This document shows, piece by piece, positions 46,006 to 59,000 of a stretch of 64,000 nt of DNA (position 1 is its first letter; each line of letters opens with the position of its first letter). Both the position numbers and the translations under genes were made by a program. Under the pieces are notes generated by a model. That model was not told where the DNA came from. It did no database searches and saw nothing but the letters and a program-made list of their open reading frames with translations. This DNA comes from Blasia pusilla. Taxonomy: Eukaryota; Marchantiophyta; Marchantiopsida; Blasiales. Location: positions 7,812,001 through 7,876,000 of the forward strand of contig CM114275.1 in assembly GCA_050084515.1 (NCBI GenBank). Direction: 5' to 3'.

Positions 46006-46864
46006 GCCTCCCATTTGGACTTTTTTTAATATGACCTTATACTAAACTAGTGAGGTTTCGTGGGATGCGCCGTCCCCATTAATAACTCCTTATTCTTTCA
46101 CATTTAAATGGGTCAAGGATGTAAAGTCAAGCTAAATACCAAAGAAAATAAATCCTCTAGTATATAGATTAAAAGGAAAAAAAAAAGGTGTGGGTTTCTT
46201 TTTTAGATATTCATGTTCATTATGTTTTATTTTTTAATTATTTTTAGTCATTTGAAAAATAGTGAGGTCCCTCTAAGAATCCAATGTCTTCCTCTATCCT
46301 ATTAATTTTTCATCTTTAAATAGTGAGGAAACTTTGAGATCTCAAGTTTGGCTCGGAGGGAAATTTTAATCATATTTTGGAAACTCAAAGGAAGAGACGA
46401 GTCACACCCACCGTGACCTACGCAATTTGAGTGAGGACAACAAGAGAAGGGTAATGCCATAGGTCTAAATTGAGAGAAAGGCTAGAGAAGACAAGAAATA
46501 CTATTATGCTCTTTTGTGCGTTGAATGAAGAATTGCATGAAGAGATGAATAATAATTGAACCACTTGGACATGAGCATCTACAGTTTCAATTCTGCGCAT
46601 GGAACTAAAAACTTCCGTACCTGCTCAAGCAAGCTCCAAGAGTTTAGTATGGCAAGAATAGAAGTATCTTGCAAAAGCTAGGATTTTAGGGTTTGTGATT
46701 ATAATTCTTCACTATTTTTCTTGAGAAGACAAGTTAGACAATTTTGATTGTGTTGTATTCATTCAAACAAATTAATGCATTCTTGATGTCTATTTCTTAA
46801 TCACTACAATAGTACAATTGCAACCAAAGTTCTAATAGTCTTTATCTTAGCAATAACGTTAAAT
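46006..46864. other. AT-rich spacer
   Basis: Nothing recognised between the hAT element and the copia relic. Confidence 0.5.
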
Positions 46865-47627
46865 ATCTTCTCGTAGTTGATAACATGCTATTGTGTATAG
46901 CCCTTGACTACCAACTTGGCTTTGGATCTATCCACTATCCCATCTTGATTATATTTTACCTTGTAAACTCCTATGCCGCAACTTCCTTACTAAGAGATAC
47001 ATCAACCAATTCCCAAGTCTATTGATATCAAAATGCAACAAAAGCTTCCTCCATAGCTTCAATCCATTTGATCTTAAATATACATGTGTATTCTTCAAAA
47101 TAACTCAACTCTTCTAATATATTCTTGAAGAGCACTCACCATGTATGTATTATATATTGCAAGAAATATTTCACTTATGAATCTATGAACAAAATGTGCG
47201 AGTCTACTTGATTTACATAATTATTGTTCAAAGATGGATCTTCTTGATATGTAACCTAGCATCTAACTTAGGCTTTAACTAGTATCATGAGAAAGATTAC
47301 CTATCCAAATCATGGATTGATAGATTTATCTAAAGAGTCTAGACCCTCTCCTTAACCTACATTATTACTTGGAGATTTTATAAGTAATGCATGTTTATTT
47401 GTAATCATGTTCTCCCCCTCAACAACCCCATTGAGAGGTGGAGCAGGTTCAAATGGAGCAAACCATGCTTTTAGCTCATCAAAGAAAAGAATCATCGATA
47501 ATAATAATAAGCTTCCTAGATGACGCAATGTAGAATTGATATCTCTTGGTTTCATCAACATGATAGCCAATGAAGCTACATCTCTCAAATTTAGGATTAG
47601 TTTTTTTACACCTTTCAATAGGACATG

Positions 47628-47669
<42 letters not shown>

Positions 47670-49400
47670 CAACAAAGAGAAGAATTAGTCAAGTTACTAT
47701 CTATAAAGACTTGGAATGAAGTCTTGTCATGAACTCTTACCATTAAATTCTGATTGACTTGGAAGACTATAGAGGCTAAGATCCCTACCAAAATACCTTA
47801 TGCATATTAATCATCTCATTTAGCACAACAGGTGTCGCCTAAGCAATGTGTTGAGTCTTCTACTTAGCCATCTCTTTTCATTTTGTAAAAGAAAATGACT
47901 TATTTTTGGATCTCATTAGGATGTAAGTAGCAATCAAACTCAATTGATAGATAATCTCTTCCCCCATCACAACACAATCTAAGAATGTGTTATCCAATAT
48001 GCTTCTCTATAAAAATTCTGATTGTTTGGGCACATTGGGAATATCTTTTTATCTAGCGTTTCGAAAAAATGTTAGGATTATTTTAGTTCCCCTCATAAGG
48101 CCTAAAGAAAGAGGTGGGATTACGATATTCAAAGATGTATTGAAAGAGAGACCTGATCTAGAGGGTTTTTAGATCCAGATTTTTTAAATGTAATATGAGA
48201 TCCATAAGAATATGAGTACAATACAAGATCTAGAACAATCAAAGAAAGTCAGCGGATCCGATGAACGGAAGTACCTCGTCCATGGGACCATGACTAGATT
48301 AAAAAAAATGGGCCTAGTAGCAAGAGGATATGATGTTCTAACTCAAATATTATCAAAACCTATTTGAACATCTAAGAGATCCAACTCATAGAATTGGGGC
48401 ATCAACCAATTAAATTTCATTATACTAGGAAAATGGAGGCTTGCATTTCAAAATAAATAATAAATAGCACTTTAGCGACAACAAGTAATATAAGAACTTC
48501 CTCGTTAAAAAGAGCTAGATATACAAAATGCTATAAAATAAGAATTTATTTTTATTTTTTATTTTTTATTTATGTATCACAATGTGAGATAGAGTACTAG
48601 AGAGCAATTGATTGCTTGATCAAGCGGAGAAGGACAAGGGAATCTGATTTTAAAGAAGGTTACCTCAAGTAGAAATACACTTAGGATGGGACCCCTCGTT
48701 GGAGACCCACAATTGTGTCAAGTGTAATATATTATCTTGATTAGGTTTGTCGAGTATTATAGGCTATAGATATGGTGATATTATGTGGGGAAAGAATATA
48801 AGAAAGTATAACCCATATAAATCTAGAGAATTCTTCAATAAATGAAAAAAATTATTGATAACCACTCAAGCTATGTTATAATTTTGTCCAAAAATCATGG
48901 TGAATGAACTCTAATATTTTGGATGATGTTCTACTTCACTTTGGAGAGACAAATCTAGCTTAATTTTTTCCAAATTGACAAGTGTTTCTAACCTCTAACA
49001 TACTATAATTGGATAGTTAAAATAGTCAAATTACTAGATCAAAAGACGAAGAATTTATACACTTTCAAGATTCTTATGCCCAACTTCTTCTATCACAAAT
49101 AAGGATACGTGACTTGCTAGTTAGTTTGACCGTACGTGATTGCTTGAACGTATGGCATAGAAACATCTGGTTCAAAGATTTTTATTGATCTAGTTCTTTA
49201 GTTCAATGATAATATCAAAGTCTGGTCATTCATTATTTCAATGAAACAACCATGTGTGTTAAACTTTACTCGATATTGTTTTTCTATTACCTTTCTAACA
49301 ACTTACAGAAATCCAATTTCTTGCAATAGTAGGAACAGAAAGAATAATTTGAAGAGCATAAATATTGTATGATTTTATTTTTATTTTATCCATGTGAGTG
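46865..49400 (-). mobile_element. Decayed Ty1/copia retrotransposon (pol fragments)
   Basis: Read on the minus strand from right to left. Near 49330 a degraded VPTIARNWISVS matches the VP-x-RNLISV segment after the copia protease. Near 47880-47790, LNEMINMHKVFW fits late integrase. Near 47625-47500, ERCKK, then FERCSFIGYHVDETKRYQFY, matches the segment after integrase. Near 47070-46870, WIEAMEEAF, TWELVDV and DRSKAKLVVKGYTQ match the start of the copia RT. Order and strand agree, and stops and shifts are numerous. LTRs were not found. Confidence 0.75.
47635..47664. repeat. (TA)n microsatellite
   Basis: About 15 TA units. Confidence 0.95.
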
Positions 49401-52400
49401 ATATGATGTTGTGTGTCTTCTCTTTTGAGATCTATTTTAGGATCTTTCACATCTCCATACCACTGAATCATTTAGCTTGTGAAGTCAAATAATTTGTAGT
49501 ATCAAAGATTCAAAAGTCAATATACCAAACACATATCTACTCTTTCATGACTATTTCTCTCATGTGATTAATTATAGCCAAGAGATGTTGAATACACAAT
49601 TATTTTGTTTCTTAATATTATTATTTCTCAATCATAATTTTGTGATTAAAAAGCTATATGTCATGGTTGCACAAGTACGTCCTTAAGACAAATATGGACA
49701 AACAGGTTTGGTCATATGCACGAACATGGATTGCAAAAGGTGGAGCCCATACTTATAGTTCATGGTGGAAGGGAAGACAAGGGCGGCAGGCAATAAGAGG
49801 GAGGGAAAAGAGGTGGGAGGAGAAAGAAACAAGAAAGTGCGGATTCCAAAGGCAAGTGGGAGAATGAGAAAGAAGGGGGAGAGGGGGCCCACATGGATAA
49901 GTCTTTCTATAAGATGGATGTAAGTCCACGGATATGGACATGTCCGCAGACATGGACTCTGTCCATACGCAACCTTGCTACATGTATCCTATTGCTAATT
50001 CTACTACATCCATGCTAATGGGGACCTATGGATCAAGTCATGATCTTAGATAAAAAGGGATATCTTGGCTAGGACCTAGTAACCCAAGGTTGAACACAGA
50101 CATATCCGTATGGGCCCAAATTCTCACAGCCTTCACCCAAGCCCGTCAGGCCCATGGCGGAGACCTAGGTTTGGCATTTGTGTTCCTAGTCTACCAACCC
50201 ATCGCCAATTCTTACCACCCATTCTTTTTCCTGCATTGAGCCTACATAGACCGCATCAAGTCTATGCGCCAACCGTAGGCCCTACGCCCGTCCAAAGCAG
50301 GCCTTGTGCATGCCTATCACGAGCCACGAAAACTTGGTATGATCTTTGCACGGGCTCAATTTGAGCTTGACAAGGAATGGTAGCCCGCATATTTGTTGAA
50401 TCCTTGGGCACACATGTTCTCGCATTCCAAGCCCGCACGGGTGATCAGGATACCAAAAAAACTCAATCAGGGGGGACCCATTGGGCACGGGACGGAAAAA
50501 TACATTTCCTTGCAACCTTAGTGTGATCCAATAAAAATCAAAACGTAAACTAGCTTGTTAGAATATTATAAGGGATAACGTAACCTACCCTAGGATTGAC
50601 ATTAGTCAAGACGCGCATGGCCTTGAGACTAACCTTAGGAGAAAAGGGATGTAGCCACTTATAGAGATAAGGATGAGGCAAGAAAGGTGTAAAATCCTTG
50701 GGCCAAGCTCCAAATCAAGGATCAGTAGTAAGGACAAGATTAGTCAAGAGGGATGAAATGCCATGAGATTAGTTACAAAATACAAAGGGTTGAAAGACAA
50801 ACATAAGATGCCAAATGGTAGGAGTCAAGATGGACTCTAGCCATGAGACGCTTGAAACACAAGGCGAGGTCAAATATGAGTTTGGGAAAGTCAAGATGGA
50901 TGGAATGCGCTATAAGACTCCCCCAAGTCATCTTGGGAATTAATTGGTCAAACGTAGGTCTACAATCGATCCGGATCGATGATGGGAAAGGTAAGATTCC
51001 CTGGTAGAACCCTAGAAGCAACCCTAGAAGAGGGACTCTCTCCAATGCATCCCAAGCCTATTTTGGAATGGCATTATATAGAATATAGCTAATCCTTTAC
51101 TAATTGATTCCTAATGAAGCGTAGTGGATTTACTTATCCAATACAATTTTTCTAGGAATCAACAATCCAAGCTTGATTCAATACTTTTGGCTTGGCCTCA
51201 TTACCGATCACAAGCTCTTATAGTTCTTTCCCCATGAGATTTTTTTTTTTTTAAACTTCCAAACATAATACTTTTGCTTATCAAGCTTCTCGCCTACAAT
51301 TGTTGTTAACAAAATTCAATACATATCGAATCAAGGCTCATTCTCTTCAAAAATTTTGACTCTATGTTGTATATTGCTTTGATTGAAGCTTAGAGCATTC
51401 TTGTCAAGAAATTGACCTTAAATTGGACAAAATTGACCAATTGTCTGTAGAAAACGGCCGAAACATACCTCTAGAGAGCAAATTGTAAAACTTTTCTTCA
51501 CTAATTGGACTTTCCTACACTAAAGTTGCAATCTCGAGAGCTCCCATTATGAAATATTTTATGGTTTGGAAAGATCTCAATAAGCTCTACAAGAAAATTA
51601 GAACAAGCCTTAGCCCAAGAATCTTCTTTAATGCTAGTTATCTAGATTGCTAAAACGATATGGAAAACCCTCAAAATCATCTTTGAAGTTTTTCACTTTT
51701 AAGACTCAAAAGGAAGTCTTCCACCGCTTGAGCTCCAATTCAAATCTCTTATTCATGAATGCAATTTTATATTCCATCATTGATCTCCCTACCTAGTAAG
51801 GCTAGTATCGGTGACATAATCACAAATGCTACTTGTTATAACTTCTACTACGTAATTAGGTTGTGTACATGTTGTAGTTTGTCCCTAACCATGCATCATC
51901 GCATATAGTTAAGTTTATGGCGTTCAGACTAGCCAAGACCTGGGAAGCGAGTCATGATCGCGGGTCCAAGGAACTAAGCAACGCACACTGATTTAGGTGA
52001 GCTACTTGGGGAGATTAGTCGAGGCTTGGGAAAGAGGCTTCCTAGGGAGATGCTATGCACTTGGGGAGATTTAATCCGAATCAGCACTTGGTGACTTTTT
52101 GGCTACCTATGCACCGCGCAATCAGTTGAGTCTTTGAGACTCAATCTAAGTCATCCACTTGCAAAGCTCAAGGTTTAGAGTGCTTTGAGATGAAGCAAGG
52201 TGAAGTTGAGGACAAACTCTACGACACACATTCCAAGCCAAAAATTAGTCAGCTAGAATTTTACGGGCCTACTTTATTCTTTGCCTTACCTTAGAGCAAA
52301 AGAAATTTCAAATCTTACGTCATAGATTTGAGATAAAGCGCTAGTTAGATAGAGGGCAAGAAAGGATGGACAAAAAGTGTGAGGAAAAAAATCATTGGAA

Positions 52401-53470
52401 AATCATAAAGATTGAGGGAGAGAGTATCTATAGGCATAAATTGAATATATCTATTTTCATAAGTTGAGAACAATGTCATTGTTATTGTATGGAGAATTCT
52501 CACTTAACTATACAAAGATGGGTGTTGGACTTTATAATCATGCTTCACTGTTCCATAACATACATGCAACCTTAGAGAACAAGACCTAACTAGCTAGCTC
52601 AATAAAGTTCAACAAACATGGTCTCAAGAATAGTAGATTAAAGGTATACCTCGAGTAGACTTAACTTTCTAAAATTTGATAAGAAAGTTAAGCTTCACAA
52701 AATCTAATCACTCTTGTAATGAATATTTGATTGCTTGTAGCAATGGAATAACTCCGCAAAAATACATGTCTAGAAGTAGACTTTAACTACTATTGACACT
52801 CCAATCCCCTTCCACTGCCCTGAACCTTAATTTAAAGCAAGACATCAAGGTGGGAATGCAATCATCGGCAATAATATAGACCTACATAAAAAAAAAAAAA
52901 GCTCAAAACCCTACTTTTGCACCAAAAATATGGCTAGAATGCAATTCAAGGACTTAGCATAAACAGACCTTAATTGACAAGAGGGAGTAGCTATCGAGAA
53001 AATGCCAAAAGTATGGAAGTATTCAAATTTGAATAGGAATATTAAAAAAAATTTAAGTAACAATCATTACAAAACACACAAACATCCGCATGATTAGATC
53101 TTAGGATATACATGTGTCATATGCTCTCCCCCTTTCAGGAGGATGCATGCAAAAAAGTAATTTATTTTTAACCCGAAAAGCCATCCTACAATAATAGTAC
53201 AGACATGCTCTCTAATACATAGATCAGAGAAATTCTTTGAAATTCTTATCCAATGTGAGTATTGATCATACAAAGCATTAGTGCGGAATTTCCAAGTGTC
53301 CGTTAGAAAGCTCTTTCTAACACCATTTACTTACCTTATTGGGATCCCCAATAAAGTTAAGTGCATCAACTTTAGACAATGAATTTGATTGCTAAATATG
53401 TTGGAACATATCAATAGTTACTAGCTTGGCAACCTTACTTAAATATGTTATGAATTTTGCACATGAGACC
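49401..53470. other. Large AT-rich region without a recognised gene
   Basis: Only short ORFs are present (for example 49658-49867, 50110-50364, 50773-51045), none with a domain. The stretch 49890-50520 is less AT-rich but shows nothing recognisable. Confidence 0.45.

Positions 53471-53532
<62 letters not shown>
53471..53532. repeat. (AT)n(AG)n compound microsatellite
   Basis: About 11 AT units directly followed by about 20 AG units. Confidence 0.97.
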
Positions 53533-53535
<3 letters not shown>

Positions 53536-53958
53536 TCAATAAGAGAGGAAGAAGTGAAGAAGGTACCACATGAGAGGAGGGAGGAGAGGGAATGAATGTG
53601 TGTACTTATTAAGTAGTGTTTGCAATCTTGCAAGAGAAAGAAAGATCAATTCAACATTGTGTTGGGACTTGACCAACAAATATTGAGTGCGCGGAGTACA
53701 AAGATGATCAAGAACAAATGGAGGCATATGACCTTGGTGTCCTAATCCTCCAATACACCAACTCCCCCATTCATCATTCACAACACTGCATCCTCCCACT
53801 AAAACTTCATCACAAAATGTGGACGTCATCTTCTATGCCACATCTACCTCATTTAAAATCAGTTATCTTTACATTCTTCACGATCTGAGTCTCCTCCTAG
53901 TCCACATGTCAACAATACATCCACATTATTGTGGGAGAGAACTGATTTACAAATACCT

Positions 53959-54125
53959 CTCTCTTTGATATGCGACAACTTGGCAATAAAAAAATGTTTC
54001 AGATCCTACGGCCAAAAAAAAAAATTTGAATTTTTGTACAACATCATTAATCACCTCCTTTCACTTACTATACACTAGCCTTCAAAACACTTTTTATTTC
54101 CCATGCATGACACCTTACTAATATA
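53959..54125. repeat. Dispersed repeat, copy 2 (partner at 31211-31380)
   Basis: TTTGATATGCGACAACTTGG, then AAAATGTTTCAGATCCTACGG and CAAAACACTTTTTATTTCCC, then CACCTTACTA, parallel copy 1 with interspersed changes. Confidence 0.75.
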
Positions 54126-56096
54126 TTTACATGCACACCCCTGCGATTTAAGGAGCAAGACTCAAGAAGTAGTTAACTCTAGACTCTTCCAGACATGAGT
54201 TTCTGTTCCAGTGGATGCAGTGATCTCCTTCGCTTTCTCCCTGCGCTTCTAAAAGACAGTCCACACTCTAATTTCCCTCTCTTCTTCTGGACAAGTATTT
54301 TCCCGAGTTTTGGACATCGTAGGTCCTGCTCCTTTTCGTCGTAGTGTTGTGTAGGAGACCATCGGGCTTACGATACACGCACACTCCCTTTCCGTGGGGG
54401 CCTGCGCGAGAGGCAAAAGCCCCGAGTGGTGGGAGGATACTCTCCATCACACAAGATTACCACATCTGCCAGCCCCGCGAATCCTAAAGTTTCTCCACAT
54501 ATTATCCACGGGCGAGACAATCTGTCTCTTTACACGTATGCCTCCGGACCTCCTGCTGTCTGGGCCTACGCGAGCGGCAGCCTCATCGGAATTCGTTTCG
54601 TTTCACGAAGTTGCTATCCATATGGCATCGGTTGTACCCACAGGATGAGCCAGCCCAAAGAATCAATGCTGGAGGATGTCACACGCAAAACTGGGCACTT
54701 TTAGACTGTAAGCAATCACTTTTAGGCATGCACTCAAGGAGCCAATGCCGAATGACTTTATAGATGCACGAGGAGACAGGTAGTGAGGCACATGCGAACG
54801 ATTTCTGTGCGAGAAGTCACACGGCTACATCTATACCTGCGGAACTTTTGCTCAGGGCCAAAAGCGGTGGCTACCGCTGCCTGCCATTGTCTATACTCTA
54901 TACCCTATATCTGACTCCAACTCAGGTGGTCCCACTGGCACATCCATGTCCTAGAGAAATAGAGAGACACTGCTGGCTAGAAACATGTTCTTCCGAGTCA
55001 ATCTCGACGGCTATCAGCCTACATGTAGAGTATCGGGGCAGTAATAATACACGGCCATGAAGCTGGCGAGGGTAGAGATCCAGACTGGAAGCCTGGATCT
55101 CTCTCTACCCTGAATGAGGGGATGGACACCGGACGAAGAAAGAGGACCGTAAGGAGGTGTACTTGTCCTCTTTAAATCTAGGTCCCTGCCGTCGAAAAAC
55201 ATGACAATTTCTTTCTGTCACTTCTTCACCAGCAACGCATGCGACAAGTACGACTGCATTTGAATTGGTGGGTATACCACGCTCACGTTCAGAAGACAAT
55301 GGTTTCTCGCCCAACGAGTTCTTAGTACCTCATATCTTCCGGCTCCAGCTTTCCAAAACCACTTGATTAGCTTCAATTGGCCCCCGCGTAGCAAAGTATT
55401 TTGGCAATCCATAAGAAACAGCACGTACTTCTACAAAACTCCAGCAATTATGAGTTGTGAGAACTCATCTGAATACCAATTACAAACATCGTATACTTTG
55501 TCATGACTTTCTTCCTACAAAGATCAGCGAAGCCCAGTGCCCGAGAATGCTACAAACTTGTGAGAGGTGAAACTGCACCATACGAATTTGAGAAACTCTG
55601 AAGCCTTCAGAGCCAAGCCCTCCAAGAATTTTAGAAGGCGCCACAAGAGCACCCAAGAGCTTCGTTATAAATACAACTCTGCCTACAATTCGTCTCTTTC
55701 GAGCAGACCCTTCTCTGCCGGGAGATTATCCACTTATAGATTCTTTAGTTCCTCATTTACATGTCTGCTCCTATGCTTCGTTGACAGGAGCTAAGCAAAC
55801 TATTAGCTGGACATCGAATGTCCTTCTCAGGCATGGCCTAACTTCTAAATTTTAGACATTTAAATCTACACTGAAGAAGCTCTGACGCAGTACCTCGTTT
55901 GAAGAAACTACGAGGGACAGCATTGGGCACTCATGGACCCCATGCCGTTCAACGAACTAAACAAGACGAGAAATATACACAAGCCAGCCAATTTGGCCAT
56001 GCCAGACACTGAATGAGATACAAAAGGACATGGTTAATCTTGGCACTCGCTAGCTTAGGCGGCACCTACAACGAGACCGTGGTGACAATCAGGCAC
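54126..56096. other. Intergenic region 3' of the coiled-coil gene
   Basis: Moderately GC-rich with short ORFs (54394-54648, 54426-54704, 54764-55060) but no recognised domain. It should hold the 3' UTR and possibly further exons of the coiled-coil gene. Confidence 0.45.
55069..55111. repeat. Short hairpin
   Basis: The arms AGGGTAGAGATCCAG (55069-55083) and CTGGATCTCTCTCTACCCT (55093-55111) pair with one small bulge around a 9-nt loop. Confidence 0.8.
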
Positions 56097-59000
56097 TTAC
56101 CCAACTCTTTGCGCTGTCTGTCTGGACAGCTGCATGTAGGCAGTTCTAAGCTCGTCCCTTTCCTTCTCTAATGCCATGTTCTGGACCTCAAACTCCTCCA
56201 ATACTCCACGTATTTTTGCTTTCTCCCGTTCCAGGCCCTCAGTCAGTTCAATCTGACGACAAAGATGCCACTCCATCTGCTTCAGACTGTTATTACTTTC
56301 CTCTAGCTTTCTTTTCTCAGATTCAACATCCTCCTTGGCTTGCCGTAAAGTCTTCTGCATCCTCACTTCACATTTGAGGACCTCGTCTTTTGCAATCCCT
56401 AATTCCACCATCAACTTCTCAATTTGACTCTGTGCGCGCTTCTCCTTCTGTTCAGTTTCACTCATCTCACTTTTCAGCGACATGAAAGTGCTTTGCAGAC
56501 TGCTGAGCCTAGACTCCAAATCAGCACACCTTTCCTTCTCCTTATTCAACTGTGATTTGATGGTTGCCTCACGATCAACAGCCTTCTGCTTTTCAGCAGC
56601 GAGATTACTTCCTAGAGCAAGTAAATTTGCTCGAAGCCCAAGGACTTGAGTTTGAGGTGCACCAAACTCACCTACTTGGCTGACCTCAAGTTGCTTGGAC
56701 TTGGCCATCAGAAGATGCTCCAGATGTGTCAGCTTGGCTTGAAGAGCAGCCTTCTCAGATCTGGCCAGTGCCTCCAACTGACCCTGCTCCTCTTCATACC
56801 GTATTAGAATTTCAACATGCTGCTGATTCTCAAGATGAAGCTCATGCTCGACCTCAGCGAGCTTGGCTTTAAGGGACCTGACCTGTGAGACCAGATCTGA
56901 CCTCTCTGTCTGTAGAAGAGCATCCGATGCTTTAGCATCTTCAAGCATCTGTTCAATCCTTCTAAATTTGGCAGCGACAACTGCATCGAGGTCAATCCCA
57001 CTAATGACCATCAATTCACTTAGTTCCCTCTCATTTTCGCCCAATCTGTACGTAAGTTCTTCGACCCTCTTCTCCAAAGTTTCTATTTCATTTCTACTGC
57101 CTCCACTTTCTTCACCAAAGCCTGCAGCACTTCCATCCCCCAAGCATGAGTCGATGAAGTCTTGCTCAGCTGCCCAACCTTGCTTTGAATGTTCCAACTC
57201 CAGTTCAACCTTACGAAGTTGGTCCTTCAATGAGATTGCCAGCTTATGTTCTTCGACTGCCTTTCTTTGAGCCACGGCCATCAATGTATGTGCATGATCC
57301 AAATCCTTCTTGAGGACAGTCAGCTCCTCTTCTCTTTCAATATGATCATTGAAGTTTTGTGCCTCCAGCTTGTTGATCTCATGTTTGAGGAAGTTAATCT
57401 CCTGAGTAGCTGCAAGGCTTTCTGCTCGCAACTTATCCATTAGAGACAACTCATCCTCACAATCATGAAGTCGTTGATTTACAGTCATCAGTTCCTGACG
57501 GGACTGGCCTAAAAAGTCCGCAACTAGGTCCCCCCATTCTTTGAGAGCTCCACCCTCGGACACCTTGACCTGCAAGGCCTTGGAGGTTATATTACTCCAT
57601 GACTTGAGTCTGGTCTCCAAATTCGCAAAGCTGTCCCGTTTTGAAGAACTGGAGGTCTTGTTGACAACCCTCATTAGCTTGGTAAGTTCTTCGGTAATCG
57701 TCTCTACAAGTTCAGACATAGATTTCACCGACCAAACTTTATTTTGGTTGGGGCATATATGCTTGTCTTCTAGGTCCGCACGAGAAGCTACCCAAGAACC
57801 TTCAATCCGTTCCTGTGAAGAGAGGGACTCACTTGCTTGTGTCTCAGCAGAATCGCATACATCATTGGCCATGGCAAGAAGCGCTGCTGATCCAGACACT
57901 CTGCGGTTGATGCCACCTTCTCCGGTCTTCACTTCCAGACGATCACAAGCCATACAAATACCAGCGCAGTCATGATGGCTGCTGCTTATACTCGAAACCA
58001 AACCCACTGTGTCAGACACCTCTGCTTTCTCAACTGTGCTCGAAGAGTCACTGAGCCTGCATTCAAACTCACAATTCTCTCTGACCTCCTCGGTCGTAGG
58101 TGTCTGGCATAGTCTCTGATCAACATCCCATGGTTCCAATTCCACCTTAGACTGTTGTTGCGCTTGCAGGCTGTCGAGTTCAAACTGCAGCTCCTTGATC
58201 TTCTGCTTCAAAGTCACGATTAATTCCTCCTTCTTAAGACTCACGTTCTGGACATGAAGTAACCTTTCTTCGGCCATCAAATCCCGAACTGATATTGCCC
58301 TACGAGGAATGCAAGAGTCGTTAGGGCATCGTACACTCATCTCGCCAAACTTCAGTGATCTTCCACTGAGAACATCGTGCTTCATATTCCCACACTCTTC
58401 ATTGAATGTAGTTATGACCTTCTCCGCAGGTTTCACAGGAGTTGGCAACTCCCCTATTTCTTTAAATCTGTCGTCCTTGACGACCCCGTCCAAACTCTCG
58501 TGCGTCACCTGACTAGGAGTTTGCCCAGCTTCCGGCCCATGGGGATCCATATTGTGGACGGCGTAAGCCATCTTTTCTTCTGCTTTAGGGGAAATTTCAT
58601 CGTCAACGTTTGGAAATGGGCGTGCTTGAAGAACTGCCCCCTCCAACCCTAGCCAGGCAGCTAATTCCGATGCCTTCTCCTCGAGCGCTTCTTTCAGTCT
58701 ACCTGTGGTAACCGCAGCATCGTCCAAAGACCTTCTCAAGTCGGCGTTCTCAACAGCCATCTGGTCTCGAGCTTGATTAAGATCCTTGACCTGTAAGTAA
58801 TTTCATCTCCACTCATGAGATGGTAACAGTCACAATAAATCCAATTACCCTAAAAAAGCATGTGTTCAAAGGGACCAGGGTATACTCCATTACATTCTCC
58901 CTTCCGTAAAAAAAGTGGAACGATTCGCTGTCGGAACTCACCGCCAGACCAATGATTATTGTAAATGTATAATGTAGCGGAAGGAAGCTTGGGCACTGCT

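Noticed and set aside
54394-55060. Three plus-strand ORFs of 84-98 codons
   Set aside because: They overlap in different frames without domains; likely chance in moderately GC-rich DNA.
56863-58652. Plus-strand ORFs (up to 144 codons) across the coiled-coil exon
   Set aside because: Ser/Leu-rich antisense of a Glu/Lys-rich coiled coil; a typical artefact.
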